From the NCBI GenBank assembly GCA_045561055.1, contig JBJKYL010000019.1:124001-188000 (forward strand): a stretch of 64,000 bases of DNA, written 5' to 3'. Below the pieces are notes generated by a model, which was not told the origin of the DNA, did not search any database, and worked only from the letters and a program-made list of their open reading frames with translations. The stretch is from SMWC01 sp045561055. GTDB taxonomy: Bacteria > Pseudomonadota > Gammaproteobacteria > Steroidobacterales > Rariloculaceae. The translations under genes and the position numbers were made by a program. This document shows positions 34,913 to 43,672 of this stretch, one piece after another (position 1 is the first letter of the stretch; the number at the start of each line of letters is the position of its first letter).

Positions 34913-35986
34913 ATGTTATTAACTACTGTTGTTCTCACTTTGCTAATGCTTGCATCGCCAGTATTAGGACACCATTCCGTTGCGGCTTTCTATGATAGGA
35001 ACAGGACAACTGAGATTGAAGGGACCGTCACCGAGATCTTCTGGAGAAATCCCCATACTGGTTTCTCAATCGAAGTGGTTAATGCTGAAGGTGTGGTTGA
35101 AGAATGGGTAACGGAAGGCAGTCCCACCAGCGAATTGGTACGAAGGGGATTCAACAGGGATACCGTGAAAGTTGGTGATCGTGTTAGGTATTCCGGGCTA
35201 GCTTCCCGACGAGGTGAGCGCATGATATTTGGCGGCGCTCCTTCTCATCTGCTCTTACCTAGTGGTGAGGAGGTGCAGCTGCGGGAGATGTCCTTTGAAG
35301 AAAGAATCAGCCAAATTTCCATAAATCGCGAGTTTTCAGCGTCATTCGTAGACGAGACGGAGCCAGGTAGTGTGGTCGATGCTACCGGTACCGGAATATT
35401 CAAGTTATGGAGTTTTCAAGATCGATACCAGCTCCGTAGTCCGTTAGTACTTACACCGGCAGCTCAAGCAGCTATAGACGTTTATGATGCCAGAACCGAC
35501 GACCCTAGTTTACAGTGCATACCGCCGGGCATGCCGAACGCCATACTAAATCCCTATCCGATAGAACTTATTGACGAAGGTGATCGGATCGTTCAGCGGA
35601 TCGAGGAATGGGGTCAGCAGCGTGTGATTCATATGAGTGAAGAGGCGCGCGGCCAGATTCAGGCACCAAGTCATCTTGGGTACTCGGTTGGTCGCTGGGA
35701 GGGAGATACACTCGTGGTTGACATCACACGGCTTAATTTCCCGTTCCTCGACCAAGATGGTACGCCGATGAGTGAGGACGTCTCGATGCTCGAGCGGTAC
35801 ACAATGAGCGAGGATGAGTCTCGTCTGCATTATGAAATCGTCATTACGGATCCAGAGAATTTGGTGGAACCAGCAATCTGGAATCACACCTGGTTCTATA
35901 GGCCTGACGATGAGATGCTGCCAGATTTCGAGGTCGGTGAAGTTTTCGAGTGTCAGACTCGGAACATCGAGGATTCGGTGTATTGA
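34913..35986 (+). CDS. DUF6152-type secreted protein, paralogue C
   Basis: A 357-residue exported protein. The ATG at 34913 has a GGGGG tract five bases upstream, and a TTG four codons earlier is possible. The signal peptide ends PVLG and the mature chain starts HHSVAAFYD. The N-terminal domain has IEGTVTEIFWRNPHTGFS, ELVRRGFN and VGDRVRYSGLAS. The C-terminal domain has IPPGMPNAILNPYPIELID, RIEEWGQQRVIHM, LGYSVGRWEGDTLVVD, and YTMSEDESRLHYEIVITDP, ending VFECQT. Function unknown. Strongly similar in layout to paralogue B. Confidence 0.78.
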   Translation: MLLTTVVLTLLMLASPVLGHHSVAAFYDRNRTTEIEGTVTEIFWRNPHTGFSIEVVNAEGVVEEWVTEGSPTSELVRRGFNRDTVKVGDRVRYSGLASRRGERMIFGGAPSHLLLPSGEEVQLREMSFEERISQISINREFSASFVDETEPGSVVDATGTGIFKLWSFQDRYQLRSPLVLTPAAQAAIDVYDARTDDPSLQCIPPGMPNAILNPYPIELIDEGDRIVQRIEEWGQQRVIHMSEEARGQIQAPSHLGYSVGRWEGDTLVVDITRLNFPFLDQDGTPMSEDVSMLERYTMSEDESRLHYEIVITDPENLVEPAIWNHTWFYRPDDEMLPDFEVGEVFECQTRNIEDSVY

Positions 35987-36151
35987 TAGTCACCCCTATC
36001 CGGTACAACACGACAACGCTCGCTGATAGGTAATCAGGGGAGCTCACCGTAATACACTTTTAATATTCAAGCTACTACGTGTCTCTAGGGAAATCGCGCG
36101 TGAATCAGAAGCTATTCAACTGGGCTAATATTGCAGAGAGAGTGAACGGCG

Positions 36152-37063
36152 GTGACGGTCGTATCTCTGGTGTTGTTACTCATTAGAAACTTGCTGGTTT
36201 TGTTCTCGTTCGTAGCGCTGTCTGTGGGCGCTCAGGATAGAGACTTCTCCGGTAACGTGGAACGGACTGCTGAAGCTAATGGTCCAGTAGAGATGTCCTT
36301 GCTCGTCTATAACACTCATGGATTACCTACAATTTTTGCAAGAGATGATCCTAATAAACGTTTTCCTAAAATTGGGAAACTTACACAACAATATGAACTT
36401 TCGCTTCTCCAGGAAGATTATGCGCACCATAAAAAGCTCCGAAATGGTTTAAATCGTAGGAGTCTCGTAATACGTGCCAACGAAAGGCGCTCTTTCTTTT
36501 GTCTTTTTTGTTACGGCTCAGGTCTAACAATAATCTCAAACCTTGAGAAAGAGTGGCATTTAGGAAGTCAATCGGGGTCTTTTGATTCCTGTTCCGGATG
36601 GTTAAGAGGCTTAAATGACTGCTTTGCGAGTAAAGGCTTTCAATTGTTACTTATAGAGACTCGCCTAGGTAACCGTTTCTTCGTTGTAAATACACACCTT
36701 GATGCTGGTCAGCGCAGTTTGGATCGCGAGGCAAGAGTAGCCCAACTCAAACAAATTACTGATAGAGTTCGGCAAGAGGTATCTGGGGAAGCCCTTATTA
36801 TTGCTGGAGACCTAAATCTTAATTGGGAAGATGCAAGAGACCGCTTGCTATTAGAATCTTTTAGAACAGACCTAGGGCTCATTCATTCGGGCGCAAGGGC
36901 TAAAACTGAGACAAAATGGCCAATCCTAGATTATATTTTTTACCGCAATGGCAAAACAACAACTTTTGAAATTCTAGCGACCGGTGAAGATCTTAGCTTC
37001 CAAAATGATGATGGTCCCTTGAGTGATCACCCGGCTCTTTTTATGAAATTTTTGATTCATTAA
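36152..37063 (+). CDS. Exported endonuclease/exonuclease/phosphatase (EEP)-family protein
   Basis: A 303-residue protein with a signal peptide (VLLLIRNLLVLFSFVALSVG). The EEP fold is shown by LLVYNTHGLP, the metal Glu in SLLQEDYA, NTHLDAGQ (catalytic His), IIAGDLNLN (Asp and Asn) and LSDHPALFMKF (final Asp-His pair). This is the DNase I, sphingomyelinase and inositol phosphatase superfamily, so activity could be on lipids, sugars or nucleic acid outside the cytoplasm. The gene is notably AT-rich, with AAA, AAT and TTA codons preferred, unlike the upstream metallo-hydrolase gene, suggesting separate acquisition. GTG start. Confidence 0.82.
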   Translation: MTVVSLVLLLIRNLLVLFSFVALSVGAQDRDFSGNVERTAEANGPVEMSLLVYNTHGLPTIFARDDPNKRFPKIGKLTQQYELSLLQEDYAHHKKLRNGLNRRSLVIRANERRSFFCLFCYGSGLTIISNLEKEWHLGSQSGSFDSCSGWLRGLNDCFASKGFQLLLIETRLGNRFFVVNTHLDAGQRSLDREARVAQLKQITDRVRQEVSGEALIIAGDLNLNWEDARDRLLLESFRTDLGLIHSGARAKTETKWPILDYIFYRNGKTTTFEILATGEDLSFQNDDGPLSDHPALFMKFLIH

Positions 37064-37129
37064 TAGATGGGCTTGAAGAAACACAAACTGAGACAATGGT
37101 TAGTTCCAACTAAAACCATTTTATTAAGC

Positions 37130-37342
37130 TTATTCCCAGATAGCGCACCCGAAAGTCTCGATATTCCATTCCGGTCGCCAGGTAAAACTCCCTGGTCGGA
37201 TGGGTGCGCCGATCAGATAGGCTGGATCAACGGATGTCAGTTCGTAATTCATCGTGCTGCCGTCGGTTGCAGGCGTAAAACGTTCGATGTGAATTGCCAC
37301 CGCGCCCCATTTTTGCATCTGTTTTCCAATCGAGTATGTTTA
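37130..37342 (-). pseudogene. Remnant of a DUF6152-related gene (C-terminal fragment only)
   Basis: The minus strand reads about 70 open codons ending with a stop, with no start region or signal peptide. The peptide AIHIERFTPATDGSTMNYEL, then SVDPAYLIG and TWRPEWNIETFGCAIWE, mirrors the last 70 residues of paralogues B and C (VEHFTFSENNTRLDW, VDPKTFTEP, then a C-terminal Cys). The upstream part is cut by an in-frame stop near 37343 and nothing recognisable lies beyond it. The reading is a decayed copy, not an active gene. It accounts for most of the otherwise empty 37064-37472 interval. Confidence 0.55.
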
Positions 37343-37472
37343 TGCCGTAAATTCTGATCTGATTTGACGTGTAGATTCAGGTAAATGTTTGTTGATCGAT
37401 CTATTGTCCTTGGGCTTTACCGTTTCGAGTGGCTGATACACTATAGGTCTTTAGCAGATTCCGGAGAATGTA

Positions 37473-38300
37473 ATGCCTATCATCGTTCGAGGCGCGGACG
37501 TCGAAAATGAGCCTATTAGTATCGGCGTGACGACTCAGTCACTACTGTCTCAGAAAAATACGGGCTCTGATAATGTTCTACTCGACTTAATCACATTCGG
37601 GAATGGAACAGCGTTCAACTTGGCGTTGAATGACGATACGTTCGGCTGGCTTCAGGTTATCGATGGTTCTGGTTTGTTGTCCGATTATGATCGGGACTTG
37701 GATCCCAACGGTGTGACCTATTTGCCTTTAGGGTATGTAGGCACTTTCACCGCTGCTACTGACGGTACTCGTTTATTGATGGCGACGGTACCTGAGGCTA
37801 TACGGTTCGATTCTGAAGTTGCCAAAACGCCGTCAGAGTTACGGACGACAGATTGGTCCCACGAACCGGTGCTGCAATCCGAGCATGATGAGCGTACTCG
37901 TATCTATATGGCGACCCGGACATTGACTGGCACCGGTGCTTATCGAGGCGAGATGATCCGCTACCCGTCAGGTACGCAGGCGCCGGCGCATCACCATGAA
38001 GGTGCCGAACACTTTCAATATGTATTGAAAGGCAGCTGTACTGCGGTGCTTGCCGGCGAGACGTCTAAGCTAAGTGCCGGCGATGTTCTCTACAATTACG
38101 AAATGGAAGTTCATTCTTTCCTCAACGATAGCGACGAGGATCTTGTTTTCGTCGAGTTTTTTGTGCCTGGCGGCTGCAAGACAGTTTGGGCTCCGGGTGC
38201 CAACCCGTGCGCCTGGTTGCCGACTGGTGCCGATATTATGGGTCGAGCGCCATCACGCGATATCGCTTATCACGTGCATGGCGAGGAGAAGGGAATTTAG
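37473..38300 (+). CDS. Two-domain cupin protein
   Basis: A 275-residue cytoplasmic bicupin. The second domain carries a good cupin motif 1, HHHEGAEHFQYVLKG (metal His and Glu), and motif 2, AGDVLYNYEMEVHSF, with the third His. The first domain, ending around residue 110, retains only the fold pattern (GWLQVIDGSGL) without the histidines. The C-terminus contains CKTVWAPGANPCAWLP. No signal peptide, RBS GGAGA before ATG. Cupins with this build include ureidoglycine aminohydrolase and gentisate-type dioxygenases. The reaction is not predictable. Upstream of a DUF1501 gene but separated by a promoter-like region. Confidence 0.78.
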   Translation: MPIIVRGADVENEPISIGVTTQSLLSQKNTGSDNVLLDLITFGNGTAFNLALNDDTFGWLQVIDGSGLLSDYDRDLDPNGVTYLPLGYVGTFTAATDGTRLLMATVPEAIRFDSEVAKTPSELRTTDWSHEPVLQSEHDERTRIYMATRTLTGTGAYRGEMIRYPSGTQAPAHHHEGAEHFQYVLKGSCTAVLAGETSKLSAGDVLYNYEMEVHSFLNDSDEDLVFVEFFVPGGCKTVWAPGANPCAWLPTGADIMGRAPSRDIAYHVHGEEKGI

Positions 38301-38311
38301 CTGAGCTAAAA

Positions 38312-38379
38312 TTTTTGAGACTGAGGGCAGCCGTTATAATTGTTTTCTATAAAAACGTATAGTTAACTTATAAGTTAAC
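38312..38379 (+). promoter_or_regulatory. Promoter-like TATAAT and a perfect 18-bp palindrome before the DUF1501 gene
   Basis: TATAAT at 38335-38340 is a consensus -10 hexamer. The best upstream partner is weak (a T-rich element at 38312-38317, 17 bp away). A perfect palindrome GTTAACTTATAAGTTAAC occupies 38362-38379 and ends one base before the ATG at 38381, where the ribosome site should be. No Shine-Dalgarno is visible. The layout resembles an operator for a repressor acting at or after the promoter. Confidence 0.55.
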
Positions 38380-38380
38380 A

Positions 38381-39835
38381 ATGATCAAAAAGGGTTTTGA
38401 TAGATTGGGATCCGCAAAAGAAATAAGACGTAGAGATTTTATTCGCCAAAGTTTAGGCGGAGCCGCTGCGTTGTCGGTGTCGGGTATGGGCGTTGGTGGT
38501 TTATTGCAAAGCCAGGATGCTCAAGCCCAGGCTAGTGGACAAGGTTTTAAAGCTTTGGTGTTCTTGCTCCTGTCGGGCGGCAATGATTCCTACAATATGC
38601 TTGCCCCTACATCAGGAGCGTTGCGAAATCGTTACGAGCGAGGACGAGGATTCATAGCGTTGCCTGCTCGGGAATTGCGGGCTATTTCTCCCGCAGAGCC
38701 GGCTAATGTTTTTGGTGGGGATCAACATAGCGATTTTGGGTTCCATCCTAATTGCTTGCAGCTAGCCGAGATGTTTAATGCAGGTGAGCTCAGCATCATG
38801 TGCAACGCGGGTAATATGATTACGCCTGTTGATCGTGCATCCTATAACAGCGGTACCGTGGCTTTGCCGCCACAATTGTTTTCCCATGCCGATCAGCGGC
38901 GGCAATTGCAAAGTGAGCCTATCAATCCATTTCGTTTTGGCTGGGGCGGTCGAATGGCTGAATTACTAGCTGCCTTTAATACGGATCCTCTCGTCTCACC
39001 ACTGATCACATTGTCTGGCCTCAACGCGTTTCAGGTGTCGCGTGACAGCCTCGTAGTTCCGTACAGCCTGAATAATGACGGTGCAGTGGCTCTGAGTCGG
39101 TTTAGTGGCTTACGTAGCTCGATGGTTGAAACGTCGATGTCAGCTGCTGCAACCAGTAATAATCTACTCGAGCAGAAATATGCTCAAGTATTTCAATCAG
39201 CGAGAACTGCCGAAGTTATTGTTCGCGCAGCATTCGATCAAGCGGCAGCTAAAGGTGTTGATTACGATGCAATTTTTCAGGCGGCTGGCGGAACCAATAC
39301 GAGGATGCAAAGGCGGCTGAAAACGATTGCGAAAATGATCGCGGGGCGAAATTCAACTACTAATCGAAGACCAATATTTTTTGTTTCAGTGGGAGGTTTT
39401 GACACACACGCAAATATATTAGGTCAGCATGCGGAGTTAATGGGTGATCTGGATGCTTCTCTAAAGGGATTTCGTGATGCCTTAGTCGCACAAGGCGATT
39501 TTGATTCCGTCACAACTATGGTCGGGTCCGAATTCGCAAGGACCTTTACCCCGAATGGCAACAATTCGTCGGCTGGAACCGATCACGGTTGGGGCGGGCA
39601 CATTATGTTTATGGGAGGTCCTATTAATGGCGGCCGTTTACTCGGGGTCCATCCAGATTTTCGGCTAAATCAAGGACTGGATACGGGGCGTGGTAGATGG
39701 ATTCCTACTACCTCGAGTTCTCAATGTACCGTGGAATTAGCCCGATGGATGGGGGTGCCTGAGGCAGAGCTGTTATCTATTTTTCCATCTTTGGTAAATT
39801 TCTCTGGTGCAGAAAATCCTGGGATTATAGGTTGA
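38381..39835 (+). CDS. DUF1501 family protein with Tat signal
   Basis: A 484-residue exported protein. The N-terminus has a twin-arginine motif (IRRRDFIRQSLGGAAALSVS) and cleavage near QAQA. The DUF1501 core shows LVFLLLSGGNDSYNMLAP, DFGFHPNCLQLAEMF, VSVGGFDTHANILGQHAEL and the C-terminal FARTFTPNGN, TDHGWGGHIMFMGG. DUF1501 proteins have an alkaline-phosphatase/sulfatase-like fold and usually pair with a DUF1800 partner, as here, with 7 bp between the genes. Their function is unknown, but they are common in marine polymer-degrading bacteria. Tat export implies a folded, possibly metal-bound protein. Confidence 0.9.
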   Translation: MIKKGFDRLGSAKEIRRRDFIRQSLGGAAALSVSGMGVGGLLQSQDAQAQASGQGFKALVFLLLSGGNDSYNMLAPTSGALRNRYERGRGFIALPARELRAISPAEPANVFGGDQHSDFGFHPNCLQLAEMFNAGELSIMCNAGNMITPVDRASYNSGTVALPPQLFSHADQRRQLQSEPINPFRFGWGGRMAELLAAFNTDPLVSPLITLSGLNAFQVSRDSLVVPYSLNNDGAVALSRFSGLRSSMVETSMSAAATSNNLLEQKYAQVFQSARTAEVIVRAAFDQAAAKGVDYDAIFQAAGGTNTRMQRRLKTIAKMIAGRNSTTNRRPIFFVSVGGFDTHANILGQHAELMGDLDASLKGFRDALVAQGDFDSVTTMVGSEFARTFTPNGNNSSAGTDHGWGGHIMFMGGPINGGRLLGVHPDFRLNQGLDTGRGRWIPTTSSSQCTVELARWMGVPEAELLSIFPSLVNFSGAENPGIIG

Positions 39836-39842
39836 CATCCGG

Positions 39843-42503
39843 ATGAGTATCATTCGCCTAGTTTGCTTAATTCCAGTACTGCTGATACTGGTCGGTTGTG
39901 GTGGCGGTGGTGGTGGCACGACTGGTATTAGCGGTAGTGAGCCCTCATCTTTGGTAAGTCTGTCAGAAGTCTCCGGTGAGACGATCGCCGTTGAGAAGTC
40001 TGGACAATTTGCCAAGTTTCAAGTTTCTAGAACTGGCGGCAGTGCTGAGATCTCCGTGAATTTTGCTTTGTCTGGTAACACGGACGCCGCCGCGGGCTCT
40101 GCCTCGGGCGCAGATTTTGAGTTGCACTATAGCGATGGCGGTAAAGTTCAAGGGAGCGCAATTGTATTGTCCGCGAATCAAAATAGCCGTGTAATCGAAG
40201 TGAGACCGACACTAGACACTCTCGATGAAGTGCCTGAAGTAGCTAATTTCTCCCTTGCAGCTGGCGTTGGCTATGATCTGAGCTCCTCAATTACTGCTAC
40301 TGCCTCGATCATTGATGCTACCAACATAGACGCAAACCGTAAGGTTTTCCTAGGGACGTTTGTGCCGCAAGATGGAGTGGTTAGTAGCGCGTCTGGAACC
40401 GCGAGTTTTATTCTGCAGGGCGATAACGACGCAGGGGGGGGGGGGGGGGGTCATTTGAATTACGCATTCTCTAATCTTGCTAGCAAGCAGGTAGATCAGC
40501 ATATTCACCTGATTAATGGACCAATACTGAAAGATATCGAATTCTCAGGTTCAGTTTCCGATTATCCATGGCATCTATCGCTTGCGAATGGTGCGCCTTT
40601 CCAAACCGAGCAGGAACTGCTGGATGCGCTTTTTCAGGGTCGTGTCTTTGTGAATATACACACAGCTAATGACCCCGGCGGCGAGATAATGGTCGTGTTC
40701 GCTTACGATTCTTCTGTCGCGCCGCCGCCAACAAGCACCTTAACTACAGAGGAAGTTGATCTCGATATCGTCCGGTTCTTAAATCAGGCTACTTTTGGAG
40801 CAACGCCAGAGGCTTATAAGGCCCTGCGAGAAAAAATTGGTGCCGATGGAAGCAACCGTATATTAGTTTATTCAGACTGGATCGAATCCCAATTGGATCA
40901 GCCAACCACTGAATTTCTTCCATTGCTCGATGCTCAATTACCAATTTTTCTTGATGCCGTTGGTGATGAGGAAAATGGGCACACTATCCGTAAGGACGCG
41001 TTTTGGACGGTCGCAGCATTTGCAAAAGACCAACTGCGACAGCGTGTTGCCTTTGCCTTGAGTCAGATATTGGTAGTCAGCGAAGAGAATAGCGATGTGC
41101 GCAATGCTCACCGAGGAACCGCGGATTACTACGACACGCTAGCACGCCATGCTAATTTAACTTACCGGGAGCTGCTCGAGGAGGTTACCCGGCATTCCGT
41201 AATGGGAGCCTATTTGAGCCATCTTCGTAATGAAAAAGAAGATCCGGTAGCCGGGTATTTTCCTGATGAGAATTACGCTCGGGAGGTGATGCAGCTATTA
41301 ACCTTTGGCTTGGTTGCGCGAAACCCAAACGGATCGATAAAGCTCGGAGCAAATAATCTGCCCATCCAAACGTATGACAACGAAATTATTAAAGAGATGG
41401 CACAGGTTTTTACGGGGCTTAGTTTTAGCAAGTATGCGTCTAATGGCCGCATGGTCAATAACAATAGTTTCACGCGGAATAATAGTTTCAATAATGGGTA
41501 TCAGTATCGTTGGACTGAGCCTATGAGGTTTTTTAACGGCAGGCATGACATGTCGGAGAAAGTGCTCTTCGTAGATAATGGTGTGCAGTTAAGAATACCT
41601 GCTGGCACGTTACCGGATGAAGAGCTTGATAGCGTTCTTGATGCATTAGTGGCGCACAGTGGCACCGCGCCATATGTATCGAAGAGACTAATTCAGCGGT
41701 TTGTCACGTCAAATCCGAGTCCGGATTACATCGAGAGAGTTGCGGGCGCATTCGGTGAAACAGGAGACATGACAGCCGTAATTAGAGCGATTTTGCTCGA
41801 CCAGGAAGCGCGAAATCCGACAGTGATGAATAACCCAAAGTCTGGAAAATACAAGGAGCCCGTATTGCAACTGACTGCAATGTTACGCCTGCATCAGGCG
41901 TATTCCTCAGTTTTTCTTGGTGATGGTAACGGTCTAGGCCCGGGCATTTTTGCCCTCAATTATAGCAATGCAGGAAATTTTCAAGATGGTGCAAGGTTAT
42001 TACGAATGGGCAACATGGACATAGGTCAAGAGGTGCTGATGTCGCCGTCGGTGTTTAATTTTTATTCCCCTGATTTTTCCCCGACGGGCGCGCTGTCTAA
42101 TAACTCTCTGGTTGCGCCTGAACTGCAACTAGTAACTGAGACACAAATTTATACGGCTTTCAATGTTTATAACGACTTTATTAGAGATGGGAAACGGCGA
42201 AATAATCGGTATACAAGGGAAAATGGAGTCATTGAACAGGAGCAGTTGCGGGTGCGGCTAAACGGCGGTCGAGTCAGATCGGTATGGGCGAATACTGAAG
42301 GGAGCAGCAGGGAAAAAGCTACCGCCGTGGCCGAGTTTCTCGATTTCTATATGAATGCAGGGCGACTGAAGTATGTGGGTGAAACAGCAACGCTAACGGC
42401 TTTGGCGGACGCACTTGCGGCCTCGGATTATGAATCCATAGAGTTTTTTGAGCTGGCGACCTATGGATCTGCTTTGTTGCCAGAGTTTATGGTGCAGAAA
42501 TAG
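39843..42503 (+). CDS. DUF1800 lipoprotein with Calx-beta-like and CHRD domains and a poly-G tract
   Basis: An 886-residue surface or periplasmic lipoprotein. The signal ends in lipobox LLILVGC followed by six Gly. Domains in order: a Calx-beta-like domain (about residues 40-155), a CHRD domain (about 165-290, with FLGTFVPQDGVVSSASGTAS and HIHLINGPI), then DUF1800 from about 300 (FLNQATFGATPEA, REVMQLLTFGLVARN, RQRVAFALSQILVVS, FNFYSPDFSPTG). Seventeen consecutive G bases encode a Gly run inside the CHRD domain. DUF1800 pairs with the upstream DUF1501 gene and they form an operon. Biochemical role unknown. Confidence 0.87.
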   Translation: MSIIRLVCLIPVLLILVGCGGGGGGTTGISGSEPSSLVSLSEVSGETIAVEKSGQFAKFQVSRTGGSAEISVNFALSGNTDAAAGSASGADFELHYSDGGKVQGSAIVLSANQNSRVIEVRPTLDTLDEVPEVANFSLAAGVGYDLSSSITATASIIDATNIDANRKVFLGTFVPQDGVVSSASGTASFILQGDNDAGGGGGGHLNYAFSNLASKQVDQHIHLINGPILKDIEFSGSVSDYPWHLSLANGAPFQTEQELLDALFQGRVFVNIHTANDPGGEIMVVFAYDSSVAPPPTSTLTTEEVDLDIVRFLNQATFGATPEAYKALREKIGADGSNRILVYSDWIESQLDQPTTEFLPLLDAQLPIFLDAVGDEENGHTIRKDAFWTVAAFAKDQLRQRVAFALSQILVVSEENSDVRNAHRGTADYYDTLARHANLTYRELLEEVTRHSVMGAYLSHLRNEKEDPVAGYFPDENYAREVMQLLTFGLVARNPNGSIKLGANNLPIQTYDNEIIKEMAQVFTGLSFSKYASNGRMVNNNSFTRNNSFNNGYQYRWTEPMRFFNGRHDMSEKVLFVDNGVQLRIPAGTLPDEELDSVLDALVAHSGTAPYVSKRLIQRFVTSNPSPDYIERVAGAFGETGDMTAVIRAILLDQEARNPTVMNNPKSGKYKEPVLQLTAMLRLHQAYSSVFLGDGNGLGPGIFALNYSNAGNFQDGARLLRMGNMDIGQEVLMSPSVFNFYSPDFSPTGALSNNSLVAPELQLVTETQIYTAFNVYNDFIRDGKRRNNRYTRENGVIEQEQLRVRLNGGRVRSVWANTEGSSREKATAVAEFLDFYMNAGRLKYVGETATLTALADALAASDYESIEFFELATYGSALLPEFMVQK
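40434..40450 (+). repeat. Poly-G tract of 17 bases inside the DUF1800 gene
   Basis: Seventeen uninterrupted G bases encode part of an Ala-Gly-His stretch in the CHRD domain. Addition or loss of one or two G would shift the frame and end the protein early, so it is a possible slipped-strand switch. Read-length and homopolymer sequencing error is the main alternative. Confidence 0.9.
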
Positions 42504-42676
42504 TTCCTATGAGCCTGAAGTTATTCAGGGAAGTAATTAAAATCTTACCCTAGAGCGGATCCAATCGACCTAAACCTTTTGTGCGGAATTTACGATCCCT
42601 CGTTTGTTATTCGATCGTTGCAGAATCGGGTAACAACTAGGGCGTCGATTGCTATAGTGACAATTTTTGTATCGAT

Positions 42677-43621
42677 ATGTCCCGACAAATATTAAAGACG
42701 GTCACACGTACGCAAGGCGTTAATGCTGCGGTGACGGATGGTACTGTCCTGCCGGTGGGTTTCGAATTCGGTTTCGTAGATGTGCCGGTGCTGGCGCAGG
42801 CGTTCCGTCGGATGGTCCGCACGCTGGAATTCGACGTTTGTGAGATGGCGCTAACTACTTATCTATGCGCGCGCGAGCACAATATCCGCTTCACGGCCTT
42901 GCCGATATTTTTGGTGCGAGCGTTTCATCACGGTGCGATTGTCTGTAATACAAACAAGTGTGTTCGAGAACCCAAGGATCTTGAAGGACAGCGGGTTGGC
43001 GTTAACCGTGGTTACACGGTGACCACTGGCGTTTGGGCGCGCTCAGTGCTTCAGGACGAATACGGCGTCAATCTCAGTAAGATAACGTGGGTTTTGTCCG
43101 GTGACGAACACGTGGAAGCATACGAACCTCCGCCGAACGTGATGTCGATCGAATCAGGGGAAACGATTGAGGGGATGCTCGGCACAGGCGAGATTGCTGC
43201 CGCGGTCAACATCCCGACGGATAACACTGAGTTTCAGCCACTCATCACTAATCCTCAGGATAAAGGGATAGCAGCATTTCGTCGTGATGGGCACTATCCG
43301 ATTAACCATCTTGTTGTTGTTCGTGACGACGTGCTTGATGCATTTCCTGACGTAGCTGTTTCAGTGTTCAATGCCTTCGCGGCAGCAAAACATATGTATC
43401 TTGAGAAGCTTGGAGAAGGACTGATCAATCAACCAACCAGTGCCGATAAGCTCTATGCAAGGATGTTGGAGATGGGATCTGATCCCTTACCGTATGGAGT
43501 GGAGCCGAATCGGGGGGGTTTGGAAAGTCTGGTCGCCCATGCGACGACCCAGCAAATATTGAGAAAACCGGTGGAGATAGAGTCGCTGTTTGTGCCTTCG
43601 ACGCTAGAACTGATAGCCTGA
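42677..43621 (+). CDS. 4,5-dihydroxyphthalate decarboxylase-like (substrate-binding-protein fold)
   Basis: A 314-residue protein with no signal peptide and a periplasmic-binding-protein fold. It has FEFGFVDVPVLAQAFRRM, FDVCEMALTTYLCARE, DLEGQRVGVNRGYTVTTGVW and IAAAVNIPTDNTEFQPL, the arrangement seen in PhnD/NMT1-like proteins and in 4,5-dihydroxyphthalate decarboxylase, which is cytosolic. Lack of export argues for an enzyme rather than a transporter component. The next two genes belong to two other families that also contain aromatic-acid decarboxylases. The exact reaction is inferred. Confidence 0.7.
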   Translation: MSRQILKTVTRTQGVNAAVTDGTVLPVGFEFGFVDVPVLAQAFRRMVRTLEFDVCEMALTTYLCAREHNIRFTALPIFLVRAFHHGAIVCNTNKCVREPKDLEGQRVGVNRGYTVTTGVWARSVLQDEYGVNLSKITWVLSGDEHVEAYEPPPNVMSIESGETIEGMLGTGEIAAAVNIPTDNTEFQPLITNPQDKGIAAFRRDGHYPINHLVVVRDDVLDAFPDVAVSVFNAFAAAKHMYLEKLGEGLINQPTSADKLYARMLEMGSDPLPYGVEPNRGGLESLVAHATTQQILRKPVEIESLFVPSTLELIA

Positions 43622-43672
43622 TGCCCCACAAATATTTTCTAAGAAATACAAGACATGATTGAGTGAAGAGAG

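Noticed and set aside
37067..37357. 96-residue plus-strand frame after the nuclease-fold gene
   Set aside because: The same interval reads on the minus strand as a DUF6152 C-terminus, which is the better explanation.
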